Positions 8,238-19,285 of a stretch of 64,000 nt of DNA are shown one piece after another. The DNA lies in NCBI RefSeq assembly GCF_036227205.1, contig NZ_CP109442.1, positions 6,944,001 to 7,008,000 on the forward strand. Reading direction: 5' to 3'. The notes under the pieces are model-generated. The model was not told where the DNA came from and searched no databases. It was given only the letters and a program-made list of their open reading frames with translations. Source of the DNA: Amycolatopsis sp. NBC_01480. Its GTDB lineage: Bacteria > Actinomycetota > Actinomycetes > Mycobacteriales > Pseudonocardiaceae. The translations under genes were made by a program, and so were the position numbers. The number at the start of each line of letters is the position of its first letter. The stretch's first letter is position 1.

Positions 8238-8630
8238 ATGGACCTTCCCGACGGCCTCCGCGCGCTGCTGGAGCAGCCCAGCCTGTGCTTCCTCGCCACC
8301 ACGATGCCCGACGGCTCGCCGCAGCTGACCCAGACCTGGGTCGACACCGATGGCGAGCACGTGCTGGTCAATACCGTTCAGGGGCACCAGAAAGTGCACA
8401 ACGTCCGGCGCGATCCGCGGGTGGCGCTCAACATCGTGGACGCCGCGAACCCGTTCCGCTACTACCGCATCCGCGGCCGGGTACTGGACATCACCACCGA
8501 CGGCGCCGCCGAGCACATCGAGAAGCTCGCCCACCGCTACACCGGCAAGCCCTACGCCTCGTACGGCGGCCCCGGCCAGGTCCGCCTCCTGCTGCGCATC
8601 GAAGCCGACAAGATCGGCAAGATGGGCTGA
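8238..8630 (+). CDS. Pyridoxamine 5'-phosphate oxidase-like split-barrel protein (F420/flavin family)
   Basis: The 130-residue protein has the split-barrel pattern of Rv1155-like enzymes: CFLATTMPDGSPQLTQTWV on the first strands, then VRRDPRVALNIVD and a RIRGRVLDIT strand. This group binds FMN or F420 and typically reduces small electrophilic compounds. The ATG at 8238 is chosen because homologues begin close to the LPDGLRALLE helix; GTG at 8229 and ATG at 8232 are alternatives and none has a clear ribosome-binding site. It converges on the P450 gene, with only 19 bases between their stops. Confidence 0.75.
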   Translation: MDLPDGLRALLEQPSLCFLATTMPDGSPQLTQTWVDTDGEHVLVNTVQGHQKVHNVRRDPRVALNIVDAANPFRYYRIRGRVLDITTDGAAEHIEKLAHRYTGKPYASYGGPGQVRLLLRIEADKIGKMG

Positions 8631-8649
8631 GGCCCGCGCGAAAAAACGC

Positions 8650-9870
8650 CTACCCGTACAGCCGCACCGGCAAAGCCTGGTGCCCGTTGGCGATGAACGA
8701 CGCCACTGGCACCAACTCGTCCGGCGCCACGTCCAGCGTCAGCCGCGGGAAGCGGGAGAACAGCGCGGGCAAGGCGAGTTCCGCTTCCATCCGGGCCAGT
8801 TGCGCGGCCAGGCAATAGTGCACGCCGTGGCCGAAGGCCAGTGACGCCTTGTCCTCGCGGGTGATGTCGAAGCGGTCGGCGTCCGGGCCGTGCCGGTGCT
8901 CGTCGCGGCCGGCGATGCCCAGGGAGGCCAGGATCGCGTCGCCCTCGTGGATCGTGGTGCCCGCCAGTTCCAGGTCGGCGACCGCGAACCGCAGCGGCAG
9001 GTGGGAAACCGGGGACTGCCAGCGCAGCACCTCGTCCACGACGTCGCTCCACGGGCGTTCGCCGTCGAGCACCAGGCGGAGCTGCTCGGGATGGCCGAGC
9101 AGCGCGGCGACGGAGTGGTCGAGCAGGTTCACGGTGGTCTCGTGGCCGGCCGTGATCATCAGGATCAGCGTGTCGACCAGCTCGGTCTCGGTCAGCCGGG
9201 AGCCGTCCTCGTCGCGGGCCGAGATGAGGACCGTGGCCAGGTCGTCGCCCGGGTCGGCGCGCCGGGCGGCCACGAAATCGCCCAGCAGCGCGTACATTCC
9301 TTCGACGTTGGCGGTCGCCTCCGCCGCGGACGCCGAAGTGTCGAACATGCCCCGGACCGCCGCGCGCAGCCCCGGCCGCACCGCGTCCGGCACGCCCACC
9401 AGCTGGCAGATCACCTCGATCGGCAACGGATAGCAGTAGCGCTCGCGCAGGTCGGTCGCGGCGGGGCCGGCGGCCAGCCCGTCGAGCAGGCCCGCGGCGA
9501 TCTCGGCGATCCACGGGCGCAGACCCTCGATCCGCGCCGGGGTGAACGCCCTCTGCACCAGGGAACGCAGCCGCCGGTGCTCGGTGCCGTAGGCGGTGAA
9601 CATGTTCTGCACCGAAACCCAGATGTGCAACGGCCAGTCGTCGGAGATCTCGCCGGCGCGGTAGGGCGGCCAGTGCCGCCGCGCGTCCTTCGACACCCGC
9701 GGGTCGCTGAGCAGCTTCCTCAGCGCCTGCTGGTCCGTGACGGCCCAGGCGAGCACCCCGCCGGGCAGCTCGACCTGCGTGACCGGGCCGCGGGCGCGGA
9801 GGCGGGCCCCTTCGCCGTGGACGTCGCGCGCGGTCGCGTCGAGGACGAAGGGCGGGGCGGTGTGCTGCAT
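8650..9870 (-). CDS. Cytochrome P450
   Basis: This is a 406-residue soluble bacterial P450. The oxygen-binding I helix has [12 protein letters not shown] (about residue 230), the K helix has the E-x-x-R pair in DEVLRWQSP, and the heme-cysteine loop reads [16 protein letters not shown] with the expected cysteine; the usual CLG is CLA here. The ATG at 9870 has AGGAGAG ahead of it; a longer frame up to 9963 lacks one. Actinomycete P450s of this length (CYP105/107-like) hydroxylate small molecules using ferredoxin. No redox partner is adjacent; a small ferredoxin and reductase lie at 49.2-50.6 kb. It is not in an evident biosynthetic cluster, so the substrate is unknown. Confidence 0.92.
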   Translation of the reverse strand: MQHTAPPFVLDATARDVHGEGARLRARGPVTQVELPGGVLAWAVTDQQALRKLLSDPRVSKDARRHWPPYRAGEISDDWPLHIWVSVQNMFTAYGTEHRRLRSLVQRAFTPARIEGLRPWIAEIAAGLLDGLAAGPAATDLRERYCYPLPIEVICQLVGVPDAVRPGLRAAVRGMFDTSASAAEATANVEGMYALLGDFVAARRADPGDDLATVLISARDEDGSRLTETELVDTLILMITAGHETTVNLLDHSVAALLGHPEQLRLVLDGERPWSDVVDEVLRWQSPVSHLPLRFAVADLELAGTTIHEGDAILASLGIAGRDEHRHGPDADRFDITREDKASLAFGHGVHYCLAAQLARMEAELALPALFSRFPRLTLDVAPDELVPVASFIANGHQALPVRLYG

Positions 9871-10030
9871 CGGCGGCTCTCCTGACCGGCCACCGGCGTG
9901 TCCACAATGGACAGAGGGGGACGCCGGTGAGATCCGACCAGAACTGTAACGCGCGCACCGCATCGCCCCCGCGCTTGCAGGGGTGGAAGATCAAGAACGG
10001 GGAAAGGGGTTGACGGCCCCAGGGGCCTGT

Positions 10031-11587
10031 TCAGCCGTCGGCGCGCCGCCGGTGCAGGGAAAACCGCTCGAACACCGAAAGCTCCCCGCTCGGCTTGTTC
10101 ACGTTGTAGTACGTGACGTGCATGGTGGTCGTGTCACCGCGGTGGCGACCAGGGTCGACGGTGAACGCCGCGAAGCCGTACGGGTGATCCAGGTCCCGCA
10201 CCGCGCTCCACACCGCCTGCTCCCGGACGTAGGTCGGCACCCGCTTGCCGGTCGGGCCGGCCTTCGCGGAGACGGCGGTGAGGACCTTTCCGGTGCCGTC
10301 CTTGAAGAAGCTGCCGTTCGTGGTGCCCGAGACCCCGCCGCCGCCGAGGATCATGTGCACGGTGCCGTGCGTGGCGTCGATGTTGTCGGTGGCCGTCGAG
10401 ACCGGGTTCGGCGTGAGCGTCTCGCTGCCGGAAACCACGCCGCGCACGGCGAGGGACCGCTCGTAGTCGTGCTCGTGCCCGCACAGCACCAGGTCCACGC
10501 CGTACTCGTCGAACAGCGGCCCGTACTTCTCGCGCAGGCCGAGGTCGGCGCCGTTGGCGTCGGAGGTGCTGATCATCACCTGGTGCATCGCGACCACGAT
10601 CCAGTCGATGTCGCGGGACGCGCGGGCCGCGGCCAGCTCCTTCTTCAGCCAGGCGAGCTGACGGCCGCCGGAGTAGCCGTTGACGTAGACGTCGCCGCCG
10701 TCCTGCAGGCAGTTGTCGTCGTTCTGCAGCACGATCACGCGCACCGCGCCGACGGTGAAGCCGTACCAGAGCCCGGCCAGCTCGGCGTCGGTCTCGGTGG
10801 AGGGCAGCTCGAAGTAGGCCTGGTACGCGCCGAGGCCGATGGCGCCGTTCTGCTTCTCGATCTCGTGGTTGCCCGCGGCGGGCATCCACGGCCGGTACCG
10901 CGCCGAGCGGGTGTTGTTGGTGAAGAAGTTGTTCCAGGTGCGCACCCGGTCGAGGTCGAGGTTCGCGTAGCAGAGGTCGCCGTTGAGCAGGTGGAACAGC
11001 GGCGCGACGGTCTCGATGCCGGTGACGATGTCCTTGGTCGCCGGGGTCGAGTTCGCGTCCAGGCCGACGCCGCCCGCGGCGTTCCAGGTCACCTGCGGCG
11101 CGGACTGGTCGCCGAAGCTGGTGAAGGTGAAGGCCGAGCGGCCCGACGGCGCGGTGCGGAACGTGCCCGCGTCCGGCGTCGCGCCGTCGTGCTGGGCGGC
11201 GTAGATGTACTCGGTGCCGGGGCGCAGCCGGTCCAGCTCGGCGTGGTGCACCCAGACCGTCCGCCCGGACGTGCCGTCGACGTAGGTGCGGGTGTCCGCC
11301 GGCGTGATCGCGCCGAAGCCGCCGTCGAGCGTGCCGTAGAGCACCCGCGGCCGGGCCACCGAGCCGTCGGTGATCCACGAGACCACCATCTGACGCGCCG
11401 GGTCACGGCCGAAGGTCAGGTGCAGGCCCTGCACGGGCGTCGCGCCGGTGCCGATCGACGGCACGAACGCAGCGCTCTGCGGAGCGGCATTGGCGATGCC
11501 GGTGCCGAGCAGCGGGGCGGCCGCTCCGGCCCCCAGCAGGCCGAGCGCACCACGGCGGGTGACGGTGTGTTTGCTGCTCTCGGACAA
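10031..11587 (-). CDS. Tat-exported purple acid phosphatase-like metallophosphoesterase
   Basis: The 518-residue protein starts with a twin-arginine signal (TVTRRGALGLLG, then an AAPLLGTGIANAA region). Residues 50-150 form a fibronectin-III-like purple acid phosphatase N-domain with VVSWITDG. The metallophosphoesterase domain keeps the metal ligands in order: FGDQ, GDLCYANLD, GNHEIE, VVAMHQ and GHEHDYER. Such enzymes release phosphate from organic esters outside the cell and are often phosphate-regulated, but no clear Pho box was picked out here. It is a single gene; the P450 gene lies 160 bases downstream on the same strand. Confidence 0.88.
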   Translation of the reverse strand: MSESSKHTVTRRGALGLLGAGAAAPLLGTGIANAAPQSAAFVPSIGTGATPVQGLHLTFGRDPARQMVVSWITDGSVARPRVLYGTLDGGFGAITPADTRTYVDGTSGRTVWVHHAELDRLRPGTEYIYAAQHDGATPDAGTFRTAPSGRSAFTFTSFGDQSAPQVTWNAAGGVGLDANSTPATKDIVTGIETVAPLFHLLNGDLCYANLDLDRVRTWNNFFTNNTRSARYRPWMPAAGNHEIEKQNGAIGLGAYQAYFELPSTETDAELAGLWYGFTVGAVRVIVLQNDDNCLQDGGDVYVNGYSGGRQLAWLKKELAAARASRDIDWIVVAMHQVMISTSDANGADLGLREKYGPLFDEYGVDLVLCGHEHDYERSLAVRGVVSGSETLTPNPVSTATDNIDATHGTVHMILGGGGVSGTTNGSFFKDGTGKVLTAVSAKAGPTGKRVPTYVREQAVWSAVRDLDHPYGFAAFTVDPGRHRGDTTTMHVTYYNVNKPSGELSVFERFSLHRRRADG

Positions 11588-12157
11588 AGGGGGCCTCCTC
11601 GGCTTCGGCGCGAAGCGAACGTAAGCGCGTTGCCCGACGCGGCGGTGAACGCGAACTGTCGCCCGCGTGAAGTCCGCCGCGCCGCTGGGCCGGACGGTCC
11701 AATCTGGACACTCACGCTCGGAACTATTCGGGCATAACGGAATTTGTCACCCGTGTTACGAGCCGGTCGTACGAGGCGAGCGCCTCGGCCGGTTGAGCAC
11801 CGGGCCGTGCGGGTCTTTGGCGGCGTCGTCCGACCGGCGCAGACGTTCTCCAGCCCGGTCAGGCTGCCGATCAGGCGGCCCGGAAGAAGGCGGCGGCCAC
11901 GCCGACGAACGGCCGCGGCCGTTCGCCGGGGGAGACGGGGCATCGGGGACTCTCCTTCCCGCCCGCTGCGGGCGGTGTCGTCGGATGCCCTGAGGGTTGT
12001 TCCGGCCGATGCAGCCGGGGCGACACCGTGGTTACGGGCGGGGGAACACCGCGCGTCCCTTGCCTTCACCCGACCGGAGGAGTGCTGTCCCGGTGACCGG
12101 TGCCTGCCGCACTGCCATTTGTCATTGGTTGTCGCGTGCCGTGCTTGGATCGGTGGC
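11588..12157. other. 570-base intergenic stretch with a possible decayed minus-strand gene end
   Basis: No convincing gene is seen. On the minus strand, frames running towards 11724 switch between plausible pieces: one with GERLRRSDDAAKDPHG and, in another frame, one ending TRVTNSVMPE at the stop at 11724-11726. This looks like the frameshifted 3' end of an old gene. An arginine-rich frame also begins at 11943 behind GGAGAG but runs on into the phosphatase gene and is not believable as a long protein. The rest should hold the phosphatase promoter. Confidence 0.35.
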
Positions 12158-12904
12158 ATGAACCTGGGGAACGACCGCTTCGCCGCCGAGCTGCTCGCGC
12201 AGGCCGAGAGCTTCGCCGCACTCGTCACCGGCGCCGACCCGACCCGGCCGGTGCCGACGTGTCCGGAATGGACACTCGAGGACCTGGTGGCCCACGTCGG
12301 GCGCGGCCTGCGCTGGGCGGCGGCGGTGACCGCGCAGCGCACCTTCGTGCCGTTCGACCTCGTGCCGGAGGCGGCGCTGCCCGATGCGCCCGTGCCGTGG
12401 GTGCGCTCGGCCGCCGCGCTGCTGGTGTCGGCCGTCGCCGCGAACGGGGCCGGCAATCCCGCGTGGACCTGGGTCGAGGAGCAGCGCGCGGGCTTCTGGC
12501 TGCGCCGCATGACCCACGAGCTGGTGGTGCACCGCGCCGACGCGGCCGCCGCGCTGGACGCGCCCTACGACGTCGAGCCCGCCCTCGCCGCCGACGGCGT
12601 CACGGAGTTCTTCGAGCTGATCCCCGCCCGGCTGCGCGGCAACCAGTCCCCGGCTCTGCGGAACCTGGCCGGCAACGGCGAGACCCTCCAGCTGCACGCC
12701 ACCGACGTCACCGGCGACTGGCGGCTCACCCGCACCCCGGACGGCCTCGCCGTCACCGACACCACCGGCCCCGCCGACGTCACCGTCCAGGCCCCGGCGT
12801 CCGACCTGATGCTGGTGCTGTATGGCCGCCGTCCCGTGTCAGAGGTGGAAGTGTTGGGGGATATGGCTTTGTTCGAGCACGTCCGTTCGAATTCGGCGTT
12901 CTGA
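12158..12904 (+). CDS. Maleylpyruvate isomerase/DinB-fold family protein (MDMPI type)
   Basis: The 248-residue protein has the MDMPI N-terminal four-helix fold: PVPTCPEWTLEDLVAHVGRG (about residues 28-48) and later MTHELVVHRADA, whose histidines and glutamate form the expected divalent-metal site. The second half matches the MDMPI C-terminal domain (VTGDWRLTRTPDG and a final DLMLVLYGRRP stretch). Relatives include mycothiol-dependent maleylpyruvate isomerase and many proteins of unknown reaction, so mycothiol dependence is likely but the substrate is not known. The ATG at 12158 begins the conserved fold; upstream in-frame sequence does not look coding. The broken HAD gene follows after 2 bases. 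Confidence 0.8.
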   Translation: MNLGNDRFAAELLAQAESFAALVTGADPTRPVPTCPEWTLEDLVAHVGRGLRWAAAVTAQRTFVPFDLVPEAALPDAPVPWVRSAAALLVSAVAANGAGNPAWTWVEEQRAGFWLRRMTHELVVHRADAAAALDAPYDVEPALAADGVTEFFELIPARLRGNQSPALRNLAGNGETLQLHATDVTGDWRLTRTPDGLAVTDTTGPADVTVQAPASDLMLVLYGRRPVSEVEVLGDMALFEHVRSNSAF

Positions 12905-12906
12905 GC

Positions 12907-14692
<1,786 letters not shown>

Positions 14693-14708
14693 GTCTGGTT
14701 GGTGATGG

Positions 14709-14746
14709 CGCCGGCGGGGTCTTGGACCTCGCCGGCGTTTTCTCTT
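14709..14746 (+). terminator. Rho-independent terminator of eno
   Basis: CGCCGGCG at 14709 and again at 14730 pair, with an inner GGTC/GACC stem and a small loop, followed at once by TTTTCTCTTT. This is a canonical terminator 17 bases after the enolase stop and one of the few here with a real T tract. Confidence 0.88.
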
Positions 14747-14842
14747 TGTTTTGCCGGGAATCTTGCTTGGACTGCTTGCTGGGGTGACCGGTGGATGACG
14801 TCGGTGTCGCCGGGACTTGGCCGGGGATCACGATGCCAATCC

Positions 14843-15130
14843 GCGACGCCGACCGATGCCGGCGTGACCCGCGGTGCAGACCCACGACACTGCTTGCCCC
14901 GCGCTGTCGATTCGCGCCGCGCTGCCGCCCTGCGACGCCGATCCGCGACGGCGACTCTCGATGCCGACCCGCGACAGCGATTCGCGGCAGCGTCCGGCGA
15001 TAGGGATCCGCGATGACGACTCTCGACAGCGAACCGCACCGCCGCCTCACGCCGGCGTCCGGCGATAGCGACCCGCGGCGCCGCCCCGCGGCGCCGCCCC
15101 GCGACGTCGATCCGCGACGTCGACCGGGGA
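14843..15130. repeat. Degenerate tandem repeat tract, about 13-bp period
   Basis: About 290 bases between eno and the protease gene consist of variants of GCGAYRSCGAYYC, for example GCGACGCCGATCC, GCGACAGCGATTC, GCGATAGCGACCC and GCGACGTCGATCC, with some units lengthened to 15 or broken. The period is not a multiple of three and all six frames give low-complexity arginine/proline-rich translations, so it is treated as noncoding. There are no constant spacers, so it is not a CRISPR array. Confidence 0.75.
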
Positions 15131-15250
15131 TTCCGACCCGCACCGAGTTGCCTGTCACCGGCGCCCACCCCCCCAGGCGTTCAACCCGGTCGCAGCCGTC
15201 CCGCTGCCGTGCCATCTCCCGCCGCTGCCTGAGCTGTTCGTGTTGCGCCG

Positions 15251-16012
15251 TCAGCGAAGTCCGGCCTGTGCCGCGATGTCGTCGGCGTAGGCCGAGACCC
15301 GCGTGTACACCCCGGGCTTCCCGGGTTTCGCGCATCCATCGCCGTAGGAGACGATGCCGATCAGCCTGCCGTCAACGACCAGCGGCCCGCCGGAGTCACC
15401 CTTGCACGCGTCGATGCCGCCCTCGGGGTACCCGGCGCACAGCATGCTCGACGGGCTGTGTTCCGGGTAACCGGTGCGGCAGCCAGCGTCACCCATCACC
15501 GGAACCACGGCGCGGCGCAGGTAATCCGAACGCTCGCCGCCGTCGGCGACCCGGCCCCAGCCCAGCACCGTGGCCTTGGTTCCGGCGGCGTACAGCCCCT
15601 CGTCGCGGCCGAGGTCCGCCGCACTCCCCGGCAGACGCCCGCGCACGGTCATCACCGCGACGTCGTCGCCCTTCCCCACCGCGGTGAACCGGGGATGCTG
15701 CCAAACCCTTGATACCGCAAGGGAAATCCCGGTGTCGTCCCGTCGGTCCTCCCGCCCGGCGACCACGCGCACCTTCGCCGCGTCCACCGCCGTGGCACAG
15801 TGCGCGGCGGTCACGATCGCCGACCTGCTGATGATCGTGCCACCGCAGTACTGAGTGCCGTGATCGTCCTCGAGGTACACGGCGTACGGGTATTCGGCCA
15901 GCGAAGCCTTCTCCCCGCCGACGACCGCGCCGGCTGGTGCGACCGGCCCGACCACCGCTGTCGCCGCGGCGAGCACCGTGCCGGTGAGCACTCTGGCCGA
16001 CTTCTTGGACAT
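15251..16012 (-). CDS. Secreted trypsin-like serine protease (S1A)
   Basis: The 253-residue protein has a signal peptide (residues 1 to about 29) and the mature N-terminus VVGGEKASLAEYPY, so activation by cleavage before VVGG is expected. The catalytic triad is visible in TAAHC, GDDVAVM and GDSGGP. An aspartate six residues before the active serine (IDACKGDSGGP) lies at the S1 pocket base, which predicts cleavage after lysine or arginine. Six cysteines can form three disulfides. The ATG at 16012 has GAGGAG nine bases ahead. It stands alone between the repeat tract and the DUF222 gene and resembles Streptomyces trypsin in size. Confidence 0.92.
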   Translation of the reverse strand: MSKKSARVLTGTVLAAATAVVGPVAPAGAVVGGEKASLAEYPYAVYLEDDHGTQYCGGTIISRSAIVTAAHCATAVDAAKVRVVAGREDRRDDTGISLAVSRVWQHPRFTAVGKGDDVAVMTVRGRLPGSAADLGRDEGLYAAGTKATVLGWGRVADGGERSDYLRRAVVPVMGDAGCRTGYPEHSPSSMLCAGYPEGGIDACKGDSGGPLVVDGRLIGIVSYGDGCAKPGKPGVYTRVSAYADDIAAQAGLR

Positions 16013-16272
16013 CAGGCGAAACTCCTCAATAGAACGAAAAGGATGACAACACCTTAGTCGACAAACGATCCTCGCGATGTCCCTGGAACGGGTGGAAGTC
16101 GGGCCCAGCGCGCGACGCAGCTGTCGCCGCCCGGCATCGACCCGCTCGACGAACCGACGCTCCGGAACCCGTGCCGCCGAACGACAGCCGCAGTCTCATC
16201 CAGGCTCGCTCTGACCAGGTGTTTCTGTTGCTGTTAAAGGGTTTCTGCTTAGGGTGGCTGGTTTCTGGTGTA

Positions 16273-16306
16273 CCTGTTCGAGTGATGACTCGAACAGGCG
16301 TTCGAG
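16273..16306. promoter_or_regulatory. Perfect SOS (LexA) box with an overlapping second palindrome
   Basis: TCGAAC-AGGC-GTTCGA at 16290-16305 matches the actinobacterial LexA box consensus TCGAAC-N4-GTTCGA exactly. An 11-bp perfect dyad, CCTGTTCGAGT (16273-16283) with ACTCGAACAGG (16288-16298), overlaps it and adds a third half-site. The box ends 14 bases before the DUF222/HNH start codon, where a bound repressor would block initiation. Confidence 0.82.
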
Positions 16307-16319
16307 ATACTGTGGTGGT

Positions 16320-17555
16320 ATGGAAAGAACGGAGCAGGTGCCGGTGTGGCAGCTTTCCGAGGAGGAGCTGACCACGGAACTCTTGGCTGTGGAACGGATG
16401 TTGTGCCGCGGCTACGCGCGGATGCTGGAGGTGGTCGGTGAGGTAGACCGGCGTGGTGTGGCTGTGGGCAAGGGTTTCCGCAGCACCGCGGTCATGCTCG
16501 TGCGTGCGCTACGGGTGTCGCAGAAGGAAGCTCGCGCTCGCGTCACCCAAGCAACCACTGCGCTGCCGGTGATGCGGGCCGCCCTGGCTGCTGGTGACCT
16601 CAACCGCGAGCACGCCGCCGAGATCGCTTCCGTGCTGACTCACGCCCCCGACACGGTCACCTTCGACGACTTGGCTGACACCGAATCCACCCTGGTTACC
16701 CTGGCCCGTCAAGCCCCGCCCTTCACTGTGCGGAAAACGGCCCAGCGCATCCGTACCTACTGGGACTTCGACGGTGTCGATCCCGGCAAACGCGAGCAGG
16801 ACTTGGCCCGGCCCCGTCGCGAGTTCCGCTTTACCCGCACCCGGGATGGCCGTATGCGGTACTCCGGTGAACTCGACGCCGAAATGGCGGACCTGACCGA
16901 ACAACTCTTCACCGTCCTGGCCAAACCCGCTCCCGTTGACCCGTTCGGCAACCCCGACCCCCGCACCCGCTCCCAGCGCCAGGGCGACGCGATCGCCGCC
17001 ATCCTGGACCTCGCCGCCCGCGCCCCCGAGGTGCCGGTCAAGGCCGGTGAACGCGTCGTCGCCACCGTCACCATCCCCCTGGCTGACCTGCAACGCCGCG
17101 CCGGCACCGTCACCCCCGACGGCCACACCCCCATGACCGTCTCCCAGCTACGCCGCTTGTGCTGTGACGCGAAGGTCCTGCCCGCCGTCCTCAACGGCGC
17201 CGGCGAAGTCCTGGACCTGGGTCGTGCCGTCCGCACCGCCACCCCCGCCCAACGACGAGCCCTAGCCGTGCGCGACAAAGGCTGCACCGCCCCCTGGTGC
17301 ACCAAAGGCCCCAAATGGACCACCCCGCACCACATCGAGTTCTGGGCCAATCTCCAGGGTGGCCCCGGCGGACGAACCGACATCACCAACCTGGCCTCGA
17401 TCTGCGAAGCCGACCACCGCATCGCCCACCACGAAGGCTGGACCATCCGACTCCGCAACGGCACCGTCGAATGGCTCCCACCAGCCTGGCTCGACCCCCA
17501 ACGAAGACCCCTCCACAACACCACCCACCACCCACCCCACGCCCAAGCCGCCTGA
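16320..17555 (+). CDS. DUF222 / HNH endonuclease-like protein (13E12 repeat family)
   Basis: The 411-residue protein has an N-terminal DUF222 helical domain (about 20-300: LLAVERMLCRGYARMLEVVGE and further) and a C-terminal HNH nuclease domain with CTAPWCTKGPKWTTPHHI, then NLASICEADHRIAHH, which keeps the HH/N/H metal and catalytic residues. The family matches mycobacterial 13E12 repeat proteins, present in multiple copies per genome and linked to the SOS response. The ATG at 16320 is chosen because the upstream in-frame start would place the LexA box inside the gene. DNA cleavage is likely but unproven in the family. Confidence 0.88.
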   Translation: MERTEQVPVWQLSEEELTTELLAVERMLCRGYARMLEVVGEVDRRGVAVGKGFRSTAVMLVRALRVSQKEARARVTQATTALPVMRAALAAGDLNREHAAEIASVLTHAPDTVTFDDLADTESTLVTLARQAPPFTVRKTAQRIRTYWDFDGVDPGKREQDLARPRREFRFTRTRDGRMRYSGELDAEMADLTEQLFTVLAKPAPVDPFGNPDPRTRSQRQGDAIAAILDLAARAPEVPVKAGERVVATVTIPLADLQRRAGTVTPDGHTPMTVSQLRRLCCDAKVLPAVLNGAGEVLDLGRAVRTATPAQRRALAVRDKGCTAPWCTKGPKWTTPHHIEFWANLQGGPGGRTDITNLASICEADHRIAHHEGWTIRLRNGTVEWLPPAWLDPQRRPLHNTTHHPPHAQAA

Positions 17556-18037
17556 TGACGCACCGAGCGATCCCAGCCCAGTATCTGTCCCATGTGGACC
17601 GCGCGACCGACAGCGCTCAGCCATGTCTCGGCGTGGACGGCTCCGATTCCGTTGCCCCGGAACCCGGAACCCGGTGCCCACGCGCTCGACGCGCTATGGC
17701 CGATGGCCGGAAGCGCTGCGTGCTGCCGCCGGACCGGCGATGCCACCGTTCCCGATGCACTCACACCCGCGACCTCAGGATCCGCAACGCTTGCAAAGAA
17801 CCAAATCCACCCCGAAATCCTCAAACGACGCCGGACTTTCGAACGAGCCATCGCTCCGACCGCCCATCGCCACCGTCGCCACCGTCGCCGCCTGACCGGC
17901 CGCAGACCCGCTGCCCGCCACGCACGGGACAACCCCCGAAACGCGGCACTCCGGTTGCAGCGGTCAGACCAGACCACCGCAACCGGAGCACACAACCACC
18001 GAACAAGCCTCAGCGAACAAACGCCAGCCAAGAGAAC
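17556..18037. other. Noncoding stretch between converging genes, with a hairpin at 17949-17988
   Basis: No gene is supported in these 482 bases. CTCCGGTTGC at 17949 pairs with GCAACCGGAG ending at 17988, with further imperfect pairing inside (GCGGT with ACCACCGC), giving a stem-loop that could stop transcription from the DUF222 gene or the facing SH3-like gene. There is also a short CCACCGTCG doublet near 17871. The remainder is featureless high-G+C sequence. Confidence 0.5.
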
Positions 18038-19285
18038 CTAGGAGCAGAGCGGCGCAACCGGGTTGTCAGATCCGGTCTGCACGTACGTGTCCGAGATGTA
18101 CTCCCCGGTGCCGATGCGGTCCCAGATCGTGCTGGTGCCGAGTTTGCCGGTGACCGAGTCGCCGTTGACGTAGCACTCGATGGGGACCTTGGCGTAGTTC
18201 GCGGCGAGGCCCTTGATCGCGCCGGAGGTGGTGGCGCTGGCCCGGACGTTCACCGGGTCGCCGGCGGTACTGACGGTGCCGGAGGCGGCCGAGGTGCCCG
18301 TCCAGAGGTAGGTGACCTTCACGTTCCCGTTGTCGCCCAGTCCCAGGCCGGTGCCGAAGGTGCCGTCGGCCAGGTCGATGCCTGCGGGGTTGCCGACGGT
18401 GTAGCCGAGGTCGTCCTTCTTGTTGTTGTAGCCGTTGTGGTACGCGGCGTACGCCTCAGGCTGGCCCTGCGGCAGGTCCTTGTACTCCGAGCGCACCGAG
18501 GCCGGGTTCCAGTAGTCGTCCTTGGTGTTCCACGGGCCGACGTCCCACACCGGCGCGTACTCGCAGCGGCTGCCGTCGGTCCGGCACACCTTCACGCTGT
18601 AGGTGCCGGTGCCCTTGGCCGAGGTCGCCTTGCCCGAGGGCAGGGCGACGAAGTGGTCGTTGCTGGTGATCACGTGCCCGTTCGCGGTGGTGTGGCCGAC
18701 GAGGCCTTCGCGGGTGGCGTAGATCGTGTAGGTCAGCGGCGTGGTCGCGGCCAGCGCGTCCGCCTGCGGGACCAGGCTGCCGCTCAGGTCGACCTCGCGC
18801 ACGGTCGGACGGACGCCGTCGGTCTTGCTGGACAACGAGATTCGCGTCTGGACCACGGTCACCGCGTGGCTGAACGTGGCGGGTTGGGCAGCGGCGGGGA
18901 TCCACTCAGTCCAGGCGTCGGAGTCCGAACCAGAGCGGCCACGGACATCGACCTCGACCTCCGTGCCCTTGGGCAGGTCCGCGGTCACCTTCGCGGTGAC
19001 GCGGTTGACCGCGGAGGCCAGCGGCTGCTCGGCCGAGATCAGAAACCCCTCGCTGCCCGCCGTCATCAGGTCCGTTCTGTGCCAAGCGGAATCACTCAGC
19101 GTGAGTGCCCCGCCCGAATCCTGCACGTTGACGTCGTCACTGTCCACCTTGGACAGGTCGGCGCGCCAGGCGGGGGCGCCTCCGGTGGCGCCGGCGGGCA
19201 CCGCGAACGCCGTGCTCCCGGCCGTGACCGCCCCGGCGGCCAGCAGTGCCGCGACCGCGCGGCGGACCATCACATTCCCGACCAC
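18038..19285 (-). CDS. Secreted protein with C-terminal SH3-like domain
   Basis: A 415-residue exported protein. The GTG at 19285 is preferred because GGAG lies seven bases upstream; the ATG at 19270 is an alternative. A signal peptide (RRAVAALLAAGAVTAGSTAFA) is followed by a beta-rich central part with no recognised enzyme motif. The C-terminal 70 residues (GDPVNVRASATTSGAIKGL to the end) resemble a bacterial SH3 domain, used for binding cell-wall peptides, with two cysteines probably joined (PIECYVNG and the final APLCS). Function unknown; wall association is inferred. It has no operon partner. Confidence 0.72.
   Translation of the reverse strand: MVGNVMVRRAVAALLAAGAVTAGSTAFAVPAGATGGAPAWRADLSKVDSDDVNVQDSGGALTLSDSAWHRTDLMTAGSEGFLISAEQPLASAVNRVTAKVTADLPKGTEVEVDVRGRSGSDSDAWTEWIPAAAQPATFSHAVTVVQTRISLSSKTDGVRPTVREVDLSGSLVPQADALAATTPLTYTIYATREGLVGHTTANGHVITSNDHFVALPSGKATSAKGTGTYSVKVCRTDGSRCEYAPVWDVGPWNTKDDYWNPASVRSEYKDLPQGQPEAYAAYHNGYNNKKDDLGYTVGNPAGIDLADGTFGTGLGLGDNGNVKVTYLWTGTSAASGTVSTAGDPVNVRASATTSGAIKGLAANYAKVPIECYVNGDSVTGKLGTSTIWDRIGTGEYISDTYVQTGSDNPVAPLCS

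Noticed and set aside
8650..11587. Secondary-metabolite gene cluster around the P450
   Set aside because: No NRPS, PKS, terpene or RiPP core enzyme lies nearby; the CAR gene at 27 kb is monocistronic and distant.
11416..11943. An arginine-rich minus-strand frame with a good ribosome-binding site at 11943
   Set aside because: It runs into the phosphatase coding region in another frame and has no recognisable motif; at most its first residues could be a short peptide.
14843..15130. CRISPR array
   Set aside because: Units are tandem, diverged and lack equal unique spacers; no cas gene is present.
16273..16306. Transposon terminal repeat or attachment site
   Set aside because: The dyad is fully explained by a LexA box with an extra half-site; no matching copy or integrase is in view.
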